Virus record (IMG/VR): IMGVR_UViG_3300035698_022356
Location: 1-35,830 of that record
Reading direction: 5' to 3' (one strand)
DNA: 35,830 nucleotides
From: a virus
Positions within the stretch are counted from its first letter, which is position 1, and each line of letters opens with the position of its first letter. The position numbers and the translations under genes were made by a program. The notes beneath the pieces were generated by a model that was not told the origin of the DNA, did not search any database, and worked only from the letters and a program-made list of their open reading frames with translations. Of this stretch, positions 28,094 through 35,532 are shown one piece after another.

Positions 28094-29845
28094 ATGCGGG
28101 AAAAAGAACGAAACAAAATTAGTTTCACCAGGCGGCTTAGTCTGTCGATTGATCGGGCGATCTCGGTCCTGTCGCCGAAGGCGGCTTTTGGTCGGGCGAA
28201 TTATCGGTTTGCTTATGATGCGATCGATGGGAGCCGCACACGCAAGAAACGATCGCTTAACGGGGGGACGGCAGATAGCCAGCTTACCGAACATGCTCAG
28301 GATCAGCTGCGAGAGATTTTTCGTGATCTGTGCATAAATAATCCGCTGGTAAACGGACTCCTCAAGACCGAACGGGATGGATTGATCGGGTCCGGTGTGA
28401 AGGTTAAATTTGTTTCATCCGATGAAGCCTGGAATAAAAAAGCTAATGCTCTATGGCGAGCTGAGATGATCGAGTCGCCGTGCGAGGTTACGGGGCGATT
28501 CAATTTTAATCAATACCTGCGGATAAAGTATCTGAGCTATCGGCGAGATGGGGATTCCGGCACGATATTTACAGACTTCGCACTGCAGGCGATCGAAGGT
28601 GAACAGATTGGGACGCCTCTTTCCAAGACATCGAAAAACTACAAGATAGTTAACGGACTGGCGTTCTCCACACAGACCGGCAAATTACTGGGATACTATA
28701 TCGGTAAGCCGGCAGCCTATGGGTATATCGAACCGGACAGTTGGAAAAAGTATGACGCCGAAAATGTTCATATGATGTTCAGTCCGGAGCGGTTTTCGCA
28801 ATCGCGAGGTGAGCCGGTGCTTGCATCGTCGATTGACTGGATTGATAAACTCTGCGGGTATATGGATGCTGAGCTGGTGGCGGCAAAAGTTAATGCGGCG
28901 TTTTCGGTGTTCGTATCTCGGAAAGAAGGGTTTGGTGTGCCGGGTGCATTTACGGGCGGCTCAAGCTCGACGGGACTGGATCCGGATGGGAAGCGGCTGG
29001 AAAAAGTTTCGCCTGGGACGATTATGTATGGCAAGGACGGTGAGTCGGCTACGGGGATTGGGCAAGTCCATCCGGGCTCGCAGTTTGATCCGTTCACAAC
29101 GAAAATGCTGGCGATGATCGGGCGGCCGCTGCTGATGCCGCTTATTTTGATAACGGGGGACTTCAGCGGCGCAACCTTTATGAACGCACGAATCGCATAT
29201 CAAAAAGTACAGGAATCGTGGATCGCTGAGCAGGAGAACGTGGTTAAACCGTTTGTTGTTCGGGTGGCGAGGTGGAAACTTGGGCGGCTGGCAGCAGAGG
29301 GGAAACTTTCCGCGCGGGATGATGTGCGGATCGAGATCCAATGTAATCGATGGCCATATGTCGATCCGTTCAAAGAGGCGAACGCGGACGCAAAGGAACT
29401 GGATAACGGGACCACAACACGCGAGAAAATCTGCCAGCGAAAAGGCGAGGATATCGATGAGGTTACCGACCAGCTGCAGCGTGAGAAACAGGATCGGCAG
29501 GAGAAGGGGCTGGAAGATACTAACGATCCGTCCGGTAAGAACATGGAGAACTACGCACGAGCGGTGCGGTCCGGAGTTCCGATTTCAGTGATAGAGGCGA
29601 GGGTCGGACTTGGACTGCCGGAAGATCCGCCGAAAGGGGACCGGCTGCGGTTTAATGATCAGAATCTACTGCAATATCATATTGAAAATGGGATTGTGAC
29701 AATTAACGAGGGTAGGGCACGGATGGGGCTGCCGTCGGTTGCCTGGGGTGATGTTCCTGTTCGCAAGTCGGGTGTTGCTCCGGTTGAGACGGGCGGCGGT
29801 GAGAAGGATAAGACCGAAGATGAAGATGAGAAAGATGGGGAATAG
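28094..29845 (+). CDS. Portal protein, lambda gpB type
   Basis: A 583-residue protein forming the ring through which DNA enters the prohead. The sequence HAQDQLREIFRDLCINNPLVNGLLKTERDGLIGSGVKVKF, then RDGDSGTIF and ALQAIEGEQIGTP, is characteristic of lambda-type portals: the repeated 'R.R.L..nnp.a......... vG.Gi' stretch, then the wing region. The C terminus is charged (GGGEKDKTEDEDEKDGE), and loses the neck domain motif. It lies between the gpW-like gene and the protease, in the standard order. Confidence 0.9.
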   Translation: MREKERNKISFTRRLSLSIDRAISVLSPKAAFGRANYRFAYDAIDGSRTRKKRSLNGGTADSQLTEHAQDQLREIFRDLCINNPLVNGLLKTERDGLIGSGVKVKFVSSDEAWNKKANALWRAEMIESPCEVTGRFNFNQYLRIKYLSYRRDGDSGTIFTDFALQAIEGEQIGTPLSKTSKNYKIVNGLAFSTQTGKLLGYYIGKPAAYGYIEPDSWKKYDAENVHMMFSPERFSQSRGEPVLASSIDWIDKLCGYMDAELVAAKVNAAFSVFVSRKEGFGVPGAFTGGSSSTGLDPDGKRLEKVSPGTIMYGKDGESATGIGQVHPGSQFDPFTTKMLAMIGRPLLMPLILITGDFSGATFMNARIAYQKVQESWIAEQENVVKPFVVRVARWKLGRLAAEGKLSARDDVRIEIQCNRWPYVDPFKEANADAKELDNGTTTREKICQRKGEDIDEVTDQLQREKQDRQEKGLEDTNDPSGKNMENYARAVRSGVPISVIEARVGLGLPEDPPKGDRLRFNDQNLLQYHIENGIVTINEGRARMGLPSVAWGDVPVRKSGVAPVETGGGEKDKTEDEDEKDGE

Positions 29846-29855
29846 TGAATAGTGA

Positions 29856-29895
29856 ACACAGCAAGCTGTGATTTTGCCAGCGGGGCAGACGGGCG
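29856..29895. repeat. CACAGC hairpin repeat after the portal gene
   Basis: CACAGC-AA-GCTGTG (29857-29870) followed by ATTTTGCCAGCGGGGCAG. The same block stands at 24683-24715 and in variant form at 27113-27145. A mobile or homing simple repeat. Confidence 0.7.
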
Positions 29896-29936
29896 GCATG
29901 AATGAACCCCGATATACATTGGGATTGGAGTTTGTG

Positions 29937-30998
29937 ATGAGTCAGAAAAAAACAGATAAAAAACAGATGCCGGTTGCGGCTTTTAACCTGCCGATCGGAC
30001 AATGCAGCTTTATTGGTGATGGCGATCAGGCTAAAAAACTCAGACTTACACTCTACGACGGCTCGATTGTCAAACATTGGTACTGGGGTAATCTGGCGTT
30101 TGATCTTAGCTCGATGAAGCTGGCTAAAAAGTCCGTTCCGATTCTGGCTGATCACGATACCGCCAGGCGGATAGGGTTTTCTGATAATGCGAGCTTCGAT
30201 GGGAAGTTTGTCCTGGAAGGTAAGCCGCTTAATAACGAAGACGCGGCGGCTATACAGAGGGATTCGGATGAGGGGTATCCGTTTGAGGCGTCGCTGCGGT
30301 TCGATCCGGACAGGTCGAAAATTGAATATATTAAAGATGGACAGGTCGTTACTGTCAACGGCCGGACGCTTACGGGGCCCGGCGCGCTGATATCTAACGC
30401 GATGATAATGGAAGGCAGTGTGTGTACCTTCGGTGCCTTAACCGACTGCCACACGGAAACATTCACAGATTATATGGAGGGCATTGCTATGCCAGAGAAA
30501 GATGAAAAAAACAAAAATGAACAGCAGGTGGCGGCGATGACCGTCGCTAAGTTCACCGCGGAATATCCGGAGATATTCGCAGAGGTGACGAAAAACAGCT
30601 TTGAGGAAGGGCAAAAGGATGTGCGGGATGCGTTCGGAAAGTTCGTCGAGAAGTTCGGCGATGATCCGGAGTTACTGGTTCAGCAGTTCGCCAAAGGGGC
30701 GTCTCTGACAGATGCCATAACGGCACAAAACGCCAAACTCAAAAAGAAACTGGCGGATAAAGACGGCCAGCAGGCGGCCCCGGCGGCGGACGGTAAACCG
30801 GTAGTTGATCCGGCACTGCAGGAGTTCTCCGATGATGCGGCTGACGCTAAACCGGCGGAGGCTAAGCTGCAGACTGATGAGCAACTCAAAGAAACGTTTG
30901 CAAAGTCGGCTGAGCTGCAGGATGAGTTTGGCGGCCGCGTGGAGGACTATGTGGCGGTTGTTCGGGCTGAAGCGGATGGGCGTGTTCATATCAGTTAA
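29937..30998 (+). CDS. Prohead protease-scaffold fusion, Mu gpI/Z-like
   Basis: A 353-residue protein. ATG 29937 has GGAG eight bases upstream and begins MSQKKTDKKQMPVAAF; in-frame ATG 29898 is possible but less well placed. Residues 1-185 resemble Mu-like prohead proteases: ILADHDTARRIG gives the catalytic His (~73), and the turn GYPFEASLRF (~114-121) gives the Ser (~119). Residues 185-353 are acidic, helical and rich in Gln and Lys (EKFGDDPELLVQQFAKG), as in scaffolds. An internal ATG (30489) with an excellent GGAGGG site would produce the scaffold alone. The protease probably cuts the scaffold during prohead maturation. Confidence 0.8.
   Translation: MSQKKTDKKQMPVAAFNLPIGQCSFIGDGDQAKKLRLTLYDGSIVKHWYWGNLAFDLSSMKLAKKSVPILADHDTARRIGFSDNASFDGKFVLEGKPLNNEDAAAIQRDSDEGYPFEASLRFDPDRSKIEYIKDGQVVTVNGRTLTGPGALISNAMIMEGSVCTFGALTDCHTETFTDYMEGIAMPEKDEKNKNEQQVAAMTVAKFTAEYPEIFAEVTKNSFEEGQKDVRDAFGKFVEKFGDDPELLVQQFAKGASLTDAITAQNAKLKKKLADKDGQQAAPAADGKPVVDPALQEFSDDAADAKPAEAKLQTDEQLKETFAKSAELQDEFGGRVEDYVAVVRAEADGRVHIS
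30489..30998 (+). CDS. Internally initiated scaffold protein
   Basis: In-frame ATG 30489 is preceded by GGAGGG (30477-30482). It starts MPEKDEKNKNEQ and runs to the common stop (169 residues). Nested scaffold genes sharing the C terminus of the protease are known in lambda (C/Nu3) and Mu (I/Z). The strong internal site is the evidence; expression is inferred. Confidence 0.65.
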   Translation: MPEKDEKNKNEQQVAAMTVAKFTAEYPEIFAEVTKNSFEEGQKDVRDAFGKFVEKFGDDPELLVQQFAKGASLTDAITAQNAKLKKKLADKDGQQAAPAADGKPVVDPALQEFSDDAADAKPAEAKLQTDEQLKETFAKSAELQDEFGGRVEDYVAVVRAEADGRVHIS

Positions 30999-31098
30999 CA
31001 GTTAACAGTAAACAGATAACAGTCAAGAAAAGTAGTGAATAATGAATAGTGAATAGTGAATAATTGCGGTGTCCGCCGTTGGCGGACGGCTGATTATT
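30992..31098. repeat. Repeat cassette with GTCCGCC hairpin
   Basis: Heptamers (CAGTTAACAGTTAACAG) overlap the stop of the scaffold gene. They are followed by AGTAGTGAATAATG-type units and the hairpin GTCCGCC-GTT-GGCGGAC (31071-31087). It is nearly identical to 20815-20905 and 32689-32765. Confidence 0.85.
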
Positions 31099-31113
31099 AG
31101 AGAGGTGAAAATA

Positions 31114-31545
31114 ATGGCAAGTGATAAAGAAATAATTAGACAACTTACTGAGCGGGTCGAGGAGCTGGTCGAAGCAAACGAGATGCTTACCACACGGCTG
31201 GCTGAGGTGGATCAGCTGGATGCGATAAAGCTGGCCGCTAAAAACACCACGCTCAAAAAGAAGGTTTCCAACCTGACCGATCAGCTTAAGGCTACGGGTG
31301 GGGCGGCTCCGGTGAATATCCGCGGGTTCCTGCTGGGACATACTGACCCGTATGGGATGGGTGCGGTGCGTGCGTATCGAACCTGTGGCGGGCGATCAAC
31401 CCAGCATGATGCGTTGCCGTTTGTGCTGCCGGATAAGGACGCGGCAACTAAGACGGCGATTAAAAGCTATATCGTGCGGGCAGAGGGTGCCGGCGATAAG
31501 GATCGGGCTGAAGCGGCACGGAAGAAGCTGGCTGCTATCAGTTAA
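31114..31545 (+). CDS. Coiled-coil protein between scaffold and major capsid genes
   Basis: A 143-residue protein starting at ATG 31114 with AGAGAGGTGA upstream. Residues ~5-70 are a coiled coil (IIRQLTERVEELVEANEMLTTRLAEV). Residues 70-143 are a small domain with HTDPYGMGAVRAYR and a basic end. Its stop overlaps the next repeat (ATCAGTTAACAG). It may be an assembly or decoration factor; no family recognised. Confidence 0.6.
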   Translation: MASDKEIIRQLTERVEELVEANEMLTTRLAEVDQLDAIKLAAKNTTLKKKVSNLTDQLKATGGAAPVNIRGFLLGHTDPYGMGAVRAYRTCGGRSTQHDALPFVLPDKDAATKTAIKSYIVRAEGAGDKDRAEAARKKLAAIS

Positions 31546-31715
31546 CAGTTAGCAGTTATAAGTTAGCAGTTAAGAAAAAGTGAATAGTGAATAATGAATA
31601 GTGAATAATTGTGGTGTCGCTTTGCGACGTTGTTTATTCGCGGATTTAAAAAACAGTTTAACCACGAAGGACACGAAGGGTACGAAGGCTTTGTGAAATT
31701 CGGAAATAGAGATTG
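31540..31715. repeat. Repeat cassette with GTCGC hairpin and AACCACGAAGG units
   Basis: CAGTTAACAGTTAGCAG heptamers, AAGTGAATAGTG units, hairpin GTCGC-TTT-GCGAC (31616-31628), and AACCACGAAGGACACGAAGGG units (31661-31690) before the capsid gene's binding site. Confidence 0.8.
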
Positions 31716-31727
31716 TGAGGTAATACG

Positions 31728-32687
31728 ATGAGTGCAGCATCATTAGGATCAAGAGCGATTATAGGCCGGTTCTTCGCTGAACTGGCCGCGTATATAGGGG
31801 CAAGCTGGATACCAAACATATCCATGTTGTTTACAAGTGATCAGGAGTCGGAAACCTATAAGTGGCTCGGCCAGTCGCCGATGCTTCGTGAGTGGATTGG
31901 CGGTAAGAACGCTAAGGGGCTCCGCGATTTCGGGATGACTATCACGAACAAAGACTTCGAAGCGACCCTGGAAGTACTCCGGTCAGAAATCAGACGTGAT
32001 AAAACCGGCCAGGTAATGATCCGTGTGGCCGAACTTGCTAAGCGGGCTGGCGGGCACTGGGCTAAACTGCTTAGTACGTTGATTACCAACGGGACCGGTG
32101 ATACGAGCGGTAATTGTTATGACGGTCAGTATTTCTTTGATAGTGACCATAGCGAAGGCGACTCCGGTACGCAGCTTAATCTGTTGACTAACTCGCAGGT
32201 TGGGGCGCTGGATGTGACAACCGCTACGGCTCCGACACAACTGGAGGCAGCCAAGGCGATACTCGGTGTGATCGGGTATATGCTTGCCTATAAGGACGAC
32301 CAGGGTGAGCCGATGAATATGGATGCCAAACACTTTATCGTGATGACGTCCCCGGTATTGTGGCAGTTTCTTGCGCCTGCTGTTTATAGTCAGCGGGCGG
32401 GATCTGGCGAGACCAATCCGGCTCGTTCCATAATTGATAACAGCGGCTTTAAGATTGATGTCGTTGCTAATCCGTACCTGGCTTATACGACACAGTTCGC
32501 GACCTTCCGTGCCGACGGCGGTGTCAAACCGTTTGTTTGTCAGGAAGAGGTACCGATCCATATGAAGGTGCTGGGCGATGGCTCTGATGTTGAGTTTCTT
32601 AAGGCTAAGCACCTGTATTCAGCGGAAGCGGTGCGGAATGTCGGTTATGGCTACTGGCAGCATGCGGCTCACGCGACCATGAGCTGA
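31728..32687 (+). CDS. Major capsid protein, Mu gpT-like
   Basis: A 319-residue protein. The N-terminal part (SAASLGSRAIIGRFFAELAAYIGASWIPNISMLFTSDQESETYKWLGQSPMLREWIGGKN) matches Mu gpT-like major head subunits, including the conserved 'Y.WLG..P.mReW.G.r' motif. The middle contains LSTLITNG, the usual core of the spine helix region, and the C-terminal portion includes the P-domain beta sheet. No scaffold-cleavage site can be identified directly. It forms the icosahedral shell; the following genes are its decorating proteins. Confidence 0.9.
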   Translation: MSAASLGSRAIIGRFFAELAAYIGASWIPNISMLFTSDQESETYKWLGQSPMLREWIGGKNAKGLRDFGMTITNKDFEATLEVLRSEIRRDKTGQVMIRVAELAKRAGGHWAKLLSTLITNGTGDTSGNCYDGQYFFDSDHSEGDSGTQLNLLTNSQVGALDVTTATAPTQLEAAKAILGVIGYMLAYKDDQGEPMNMDAKHFIVMTSPVLWQFLAPAVYSQRAGSGETNPARSIIDNSGFKIDVVANPYLAYTTQFATFRADGGVKPFVCQEEVPIHMKVLGDGSDVEFLKAKHLYSAEAVRNVGYGYWQHAAHATMS

Positions 32688-32688
32688 T

Positions 32689-32765
32689 GAAAAGTAGTGA
32701 ATAGTGAATAGTGAATAATGAATAATGAATAATTGAGGTGTCCGCCGTTGGCGGACGGCTGATTA
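32689..32765. repeat. Repeat cassette with GTCCGCC hairpin
   Basis: AAAAGTAGTGAATAGTG- and AATAATGAATAATTG-type units with hairpin GTCCGCC-GTT-GGCGGAC (32740-32756), the third close copy of this cassette. Confidence 0.85.
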
Positions 32766-32790
32766 ATAAAAAAGAAATGAGAGGTTTATA

Positions 32791-33585
32791 ATGGCAACTT
32801 TGACAGCGGATTCACCGGTAACGACGGTGATTGGCGATAACGCTATCGGTATTATTGCTTCTGACATAGTTTATGAAGGGGCGATGGTAGGTGATAACGG
32901 GTCTGGTTATGGCAGGCCACTTGCGGCAGGTGATAAGTTTCTTGGCCATGCAATATCCAGAGTGACAAACGCAGTTGCTACGGCAGGGCTTTACAACATA
33001 ACTGTACGAACGGGCCGTTACCGTTTATTGGTAACGCTGGCTGGTTACATTACAGACGTTGGCCAGCCGGTTTACGCTTCGGACGATTCTGTCTTGACGT
33101 TTGTCGGTGCGGGCGTAGCTACAGGTAATAGTTACGTCGGCGTGGTGACACGTTATGTCAGTGCAACGCAGATGGAAGTCGAGTTCAGGCCCGGTGAAGT
33201 TGACGAGTTCGGTCCTAACACGGTTAATAGAATAATCACGGCGGCAGATGTTGCAGCAGGGCTTGCTGATAGCGGCAAGATAATCTATGTCACTGTAACC
33301 ACAAAGATTGTCTCAATGGGTGCTATAGCTACACTATTGAGTGGTTACAAGTTGACTATAGTTAATGCTGGCAAAGCAAGTGCTACCGTTGGTAACTTGA
33401 TTGTGGTTGACCCTGACGGAACAGAAGTTATTTCTGGCGGTTGCGGTCTTGCGGCTGGCGCTGCTGGTAAGAAGTTTTCTAACACTGCGGCAACAGCGAA
33501 GCGTGGTGATTATATCCAGCTTGCAGGCAACGCAACTGGGTGGAGTATTATCGGCCTGCGTGGAACGTGGGCGATCGAGTCGTAA
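32791..33585 (+). CDS. Capsid decoration protein, paralog 1
   Basis: A 264-residue protein, the first of two tandem paralogs. Residues 1-135 (AIGIIASDIVYEGAMVGDNGSGYGRPL... FLGHAISRVTNAVATAG) resemble the capsid cement or decoration proteins (DUF2190-like) encoded beside capsid genes. Residues 135-264 are a Thr/Gly-rich beta domain (VSMGAIATLLSGYKLTIVNAGKA). It shares its RBS region GAGAGGTTT.ATATGGCAACTTT with the second copy. Such proteins bind the outer capsid surface and stabilise the shell. Confidence 0.75.
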   Translation: MATLTADSPVTTVIGDNAIGIIASDIVYEGAMVGDNGSGYGRPLAAGDKFLGHAISRVTNAVATAGLYNITVRTGRYRLLVTLAGYITDVGQPVYASDDSVLTFVGAGVATGNSYVGVVTRYVSATQMEVEFRPGEVDEFGPNTVNRIITAADVAAGLADSGKIIYVTVTTKIVSMGAIATLLSGYKLTIVNAGKASATVGNLIVVDPDGTEVISGGCGLAAGAAGKKFSNTAATAKRGDYIQLAGNATGWSIIGLRGTWAIES

Positions 33586-33589
33586 AAAG

Positions 33590-33733
33590 TAGATAAGGCA
33601 GAAGGCAGAAGTTAGAAGTTAGAAGTCAGAAGTTAGAAGTCAGAAGTTAGAAGTCAGAAGTTAGAAGTTAGAAGTTAGAAGTCAGAAGTCAGAAGTTAGA
33701 AGTCAGAACAGAATTGGCGGGCATGGCCCGCCC
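33590..33733. repeat. AGAAGT repeat tract and GGCGGGC hairpin
   Basis: About 100 bases of AGAAGTTAGAAGTCAG units (33600-33705), then GGCGGGC-ATG-GCCCGCC (33716-33732), a perfect 7-bp hairpin of a type widespread in planctomycetes and other phyla. It separates the two decoration-protein paralogs. Confidence 0.8.
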
Positions 33734-33760
33734 TACAAAATAAAGATTGAGAGGTTTGAT

Positions 33761-34543
33761 ATGGCAACTTTAGCGGCTGATACACCTGTAATAGGGGTAA
33801 TCGGAAATAATGCTATTGGCATTATCGCTTCCGATATTGTCTATGAAGGTGCGATGGTAGGCGATAATGGGTCTGGTTATGGAAGGCCACTTGTGGCAGG
33901 TGATAAGTTTTTAGGGCACGCAATATCGAGAGTGACAAATGCCGTTGCTACGGCAGGGCAGTATGAGATAACTTTGCCAGCCGGTCGGTATCGTATGGTG
34001 GTTGACTTAGTTGGCCTGGTTACAGACGTTGGCCAGCCGGTTTACGCTTCGGACGATTCTGTCTTGACGTTTATCGGCGCCGGTGCTTCCGTAGGTAATA
34101 GTTATGTTGGCGTTATATCGCGTTATGTCAGTGCAACGCAAATGGAAGTTGAGTTTCGACCGTTGGAATGCGACGAGTTTGGCCCCAATACGGTTAATCG
34201 AATACTCAAGTCGGCGAATTACACGGCGTTACTGGCTGATAGCGGTAAGATAATCTATGTTGATACTACTACTGTAGTTATCACAATGACTATTATAGCT
34301 ACGCTGTTGAGTGGTTATGAGTTGACGGTCGTTAATGCCGGCGGTTTTGGTACGGTAATTACCGAAATCGACCCTGCTGCATCTGAGGTTATGTCGGGTG
34401 GTTGTGGTCTTGCGGCTGGTAGTGGTGGCGAGAAGCTTTCTAATACTAAGGCAACGGCACAGCGGGGCGATTTTGTGAAGATTGCCGGTAATGCAACTGG
34501 ATTCTCAACTATTGCGCAACGTGGTACTTGGGCTATGGCGTAA
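33761..34543 (+). CDS. Capsid decoration protein, paralog 2
   Basis: A 260-residue paralog of the preceding gene with the same domain order. It has one long identical DNA stretch with copy 1 (33050-33102 = 34020-34072, 53 bases), whereas neighbouring DNA differs at many third positions. This uneven identity suggests recent gene conversion. The C-terminal third differs most in sequence (ITMTIIATLLSGYELTVVNAGGF). Two decoration proteins allow mixed or alternative capsid surfaces, an inference. Confidence 0.75.
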   Translation: MATLAADTPVIGVIGNNAIGIIASDIVYEGAMVGDNGSGYGRPLVAGDKFLGHAISRVTNAVATAGQYEITLPAGRYRMVVDLVGLVTDVGQPVYASDDSVLTFIGAGASVGNSYVGVISRYVSATQMEVEFRPLECDEFGPNTVNRILKSANYTALLADSGKIIYVDTTTVVITMTIIATLLSGYELTVVNAGGFGTVITEIDPAASEVMSGGCGLAAGSGGEKLSNTKATAQRGDFVKIAGNATGFSTIAQRGTWAMA

Positions 34544-34585
34544 AAAGCAGGTAGTACACGAGAGGCAGCTTGACGGGGTTTGTTA

Positions 34586-34620
34586 GCGGGGGCCGGGCCT
34601 GGCCCGGCCCCGCTTTTTTT
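34586..34620 (+). terminator. Strong intrinsic terminator
   Basis: GCGGGGGCCGGGCC (34586-34599) and GGCCCGGCCCCGC (34601-34613) form a stem of 13 pairs with one bulged G and a one-base loop (in practice a small tetraloop), followed by seven T. It is the clearest intrinsic terminator in the window and ends the decoration-protein transcript. Confidence 0.9.
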
Positions 34621-34685
34621 AGTGAATAGTTAAGTCAGAAGTTAGAAGTTAGAGGTCAGAAGTCAGAAGTCAGAAGTGAATATTA
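34621..34685. repeat. AGAAGT repeat tract
   Basis: AGAAGTTAGAAGTTAGAGGTCAGAAGTCAG-type units, closely similar to 33600-33705. Confidence 0.75.
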
Positions 34686-34688
34686 AGA

Positions 34689-35051
34689 ATGAGTAGTGAA
34701 TTTCAAACAGCTATGGCGGCGGCTAATACCGCGATCATTACCAAGATGGGTCAGGCGGTGACCTATACGCCCGACGGCGGGGATGATCAGGCGATTGACG
34801 GTGTGTTTACTGATGCGGCTGGGCAATATAACAATGGCGAACGGGGAGAGACCGAAATTAAGACGGCGACACTGCTGATTAATAGTAGCGATGTGGCGAC
34901 TGTTGGAGTTGATGATGTGGCGACCGTCGGCGGTGTGCGGTATCGGGTTGAACATTATAGTGATGCTGCCGGGATGTGGCTGTTGGAACTGGTTGCCGAA
35001 ACGGTTAATAGTAAACATCATTCGCAGTTGCGGGATCGGCAGGGCAGTTAG
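34689..35051 (+). CDS. Head-tail joining or completion protein
   Basis: A 120-residue protein starting at ATG 34689. It is a single beta domain (ITKMGQAVTYTPDGGDDQAIDGVFTDAAG, GGVRYRVEHYSDAAGMWLLELV). The pattern 'm...vtyt..Gg....i.gvf', then 'v.v.g..Y.V.....d..G...L.L', resembles gpFII-like head-tail attachment proteins. Its position after the capsid genes, though separated by a terminator, fits. No obvious RBS is seen (AGAATG precedes the start). Confidence 0.65.
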   Translation: MSSEFQTAMAAANTAIITKMGQAVTYTPDGGDDQAIDGVFTDAAGQYNNGERGETEIKTATLLINSSDVATVGVDDVATVGGVRYRVEHYSDAAGMWLLELVAETVNSKHHSQLRDRQGS

Positions 35052-35217
35052 TCAGTTAACAGTTAGCAGTTAACAGTTATCAGTTATTAGTTATCAGTTA
35101 TCAGTTAACAGTTATCAGTTATCAGTTATCAGTTATCAGTTATCAGTTATCAGTTATCAGTTATCAGTTAAATCAGAAATCAGTTAAATCAGAAATCAGA
35201 AATCAGTTAACAGTTTA
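35045..35217. repeat. Longest CAGTTAT heptamer tract
   Basis: Over 160 bases built of CAGTTAT, CAGTTAA and CAGTTAG units, with ten almost uninterrupted CAGTTAT copies in the middle, ending in AAATCAGAAATCAG variants. It begins at the stop of the head-completion gene. It is a microsatellite and probably length-variable. No gene. Confidence 0.95.
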
Positions 35218-35231
35218 AGAGGGTTAAGGTT

Positions 35232-35477
35232 ATGGAATTGGGTGAACAAGACTGGGAAGTTGTAAAACTCATTACCAAAAATGAGCTGACTGAATTAAGT
35301 AAAGAACTCAAGAAGTGTATTAAGGACGGTATTTCCGAGGCTGTTTTGCAGCATCAGAATAATTGTCCGCATAAGGCGGAGATTGCCAGAGGTAAGGCGT
35401 TTTTTGCGGGAATGATGGTGTCGGCGAGTTTTGTCGGTGGTGTTATGGTTTTGTTAGTTAAAAAGATAATTGGTTAG
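35232..35477 (+). CDS. Coiled-coil protein with C-terminal membrane helix
   Basis: An 81-residue protein starting at ATG 35232 after GAGGGTT. Residues ~8-40 form a coiled coil (WEVVKLITKNELTELSKELKKCIKDGI), and residues ~55-78 a single TM segment (FFAGMMVSASFVGGVMVLLV) ending in KK. This layout, coiled coil then TM, is like XhlA-type membrane proteins that assist phage lysis. Lytic function is a guess. The gene is separated from the phosphoesterase by about 55 bases. Confidence 0.6.
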   Translation: MELGEQDWEVVKLITKNELTELSKELKKCIKDGISEAVLQHQNNCPHKAEIARGKAFFAGMMVSASFVGGVMVLLVKKIIG

Positions 35478-35532
35478 CCTGGGCCGAGCGGATGGCAGTG
35501 GAGGCAATGGCCGGGCTAATAGGTAAAAATAT

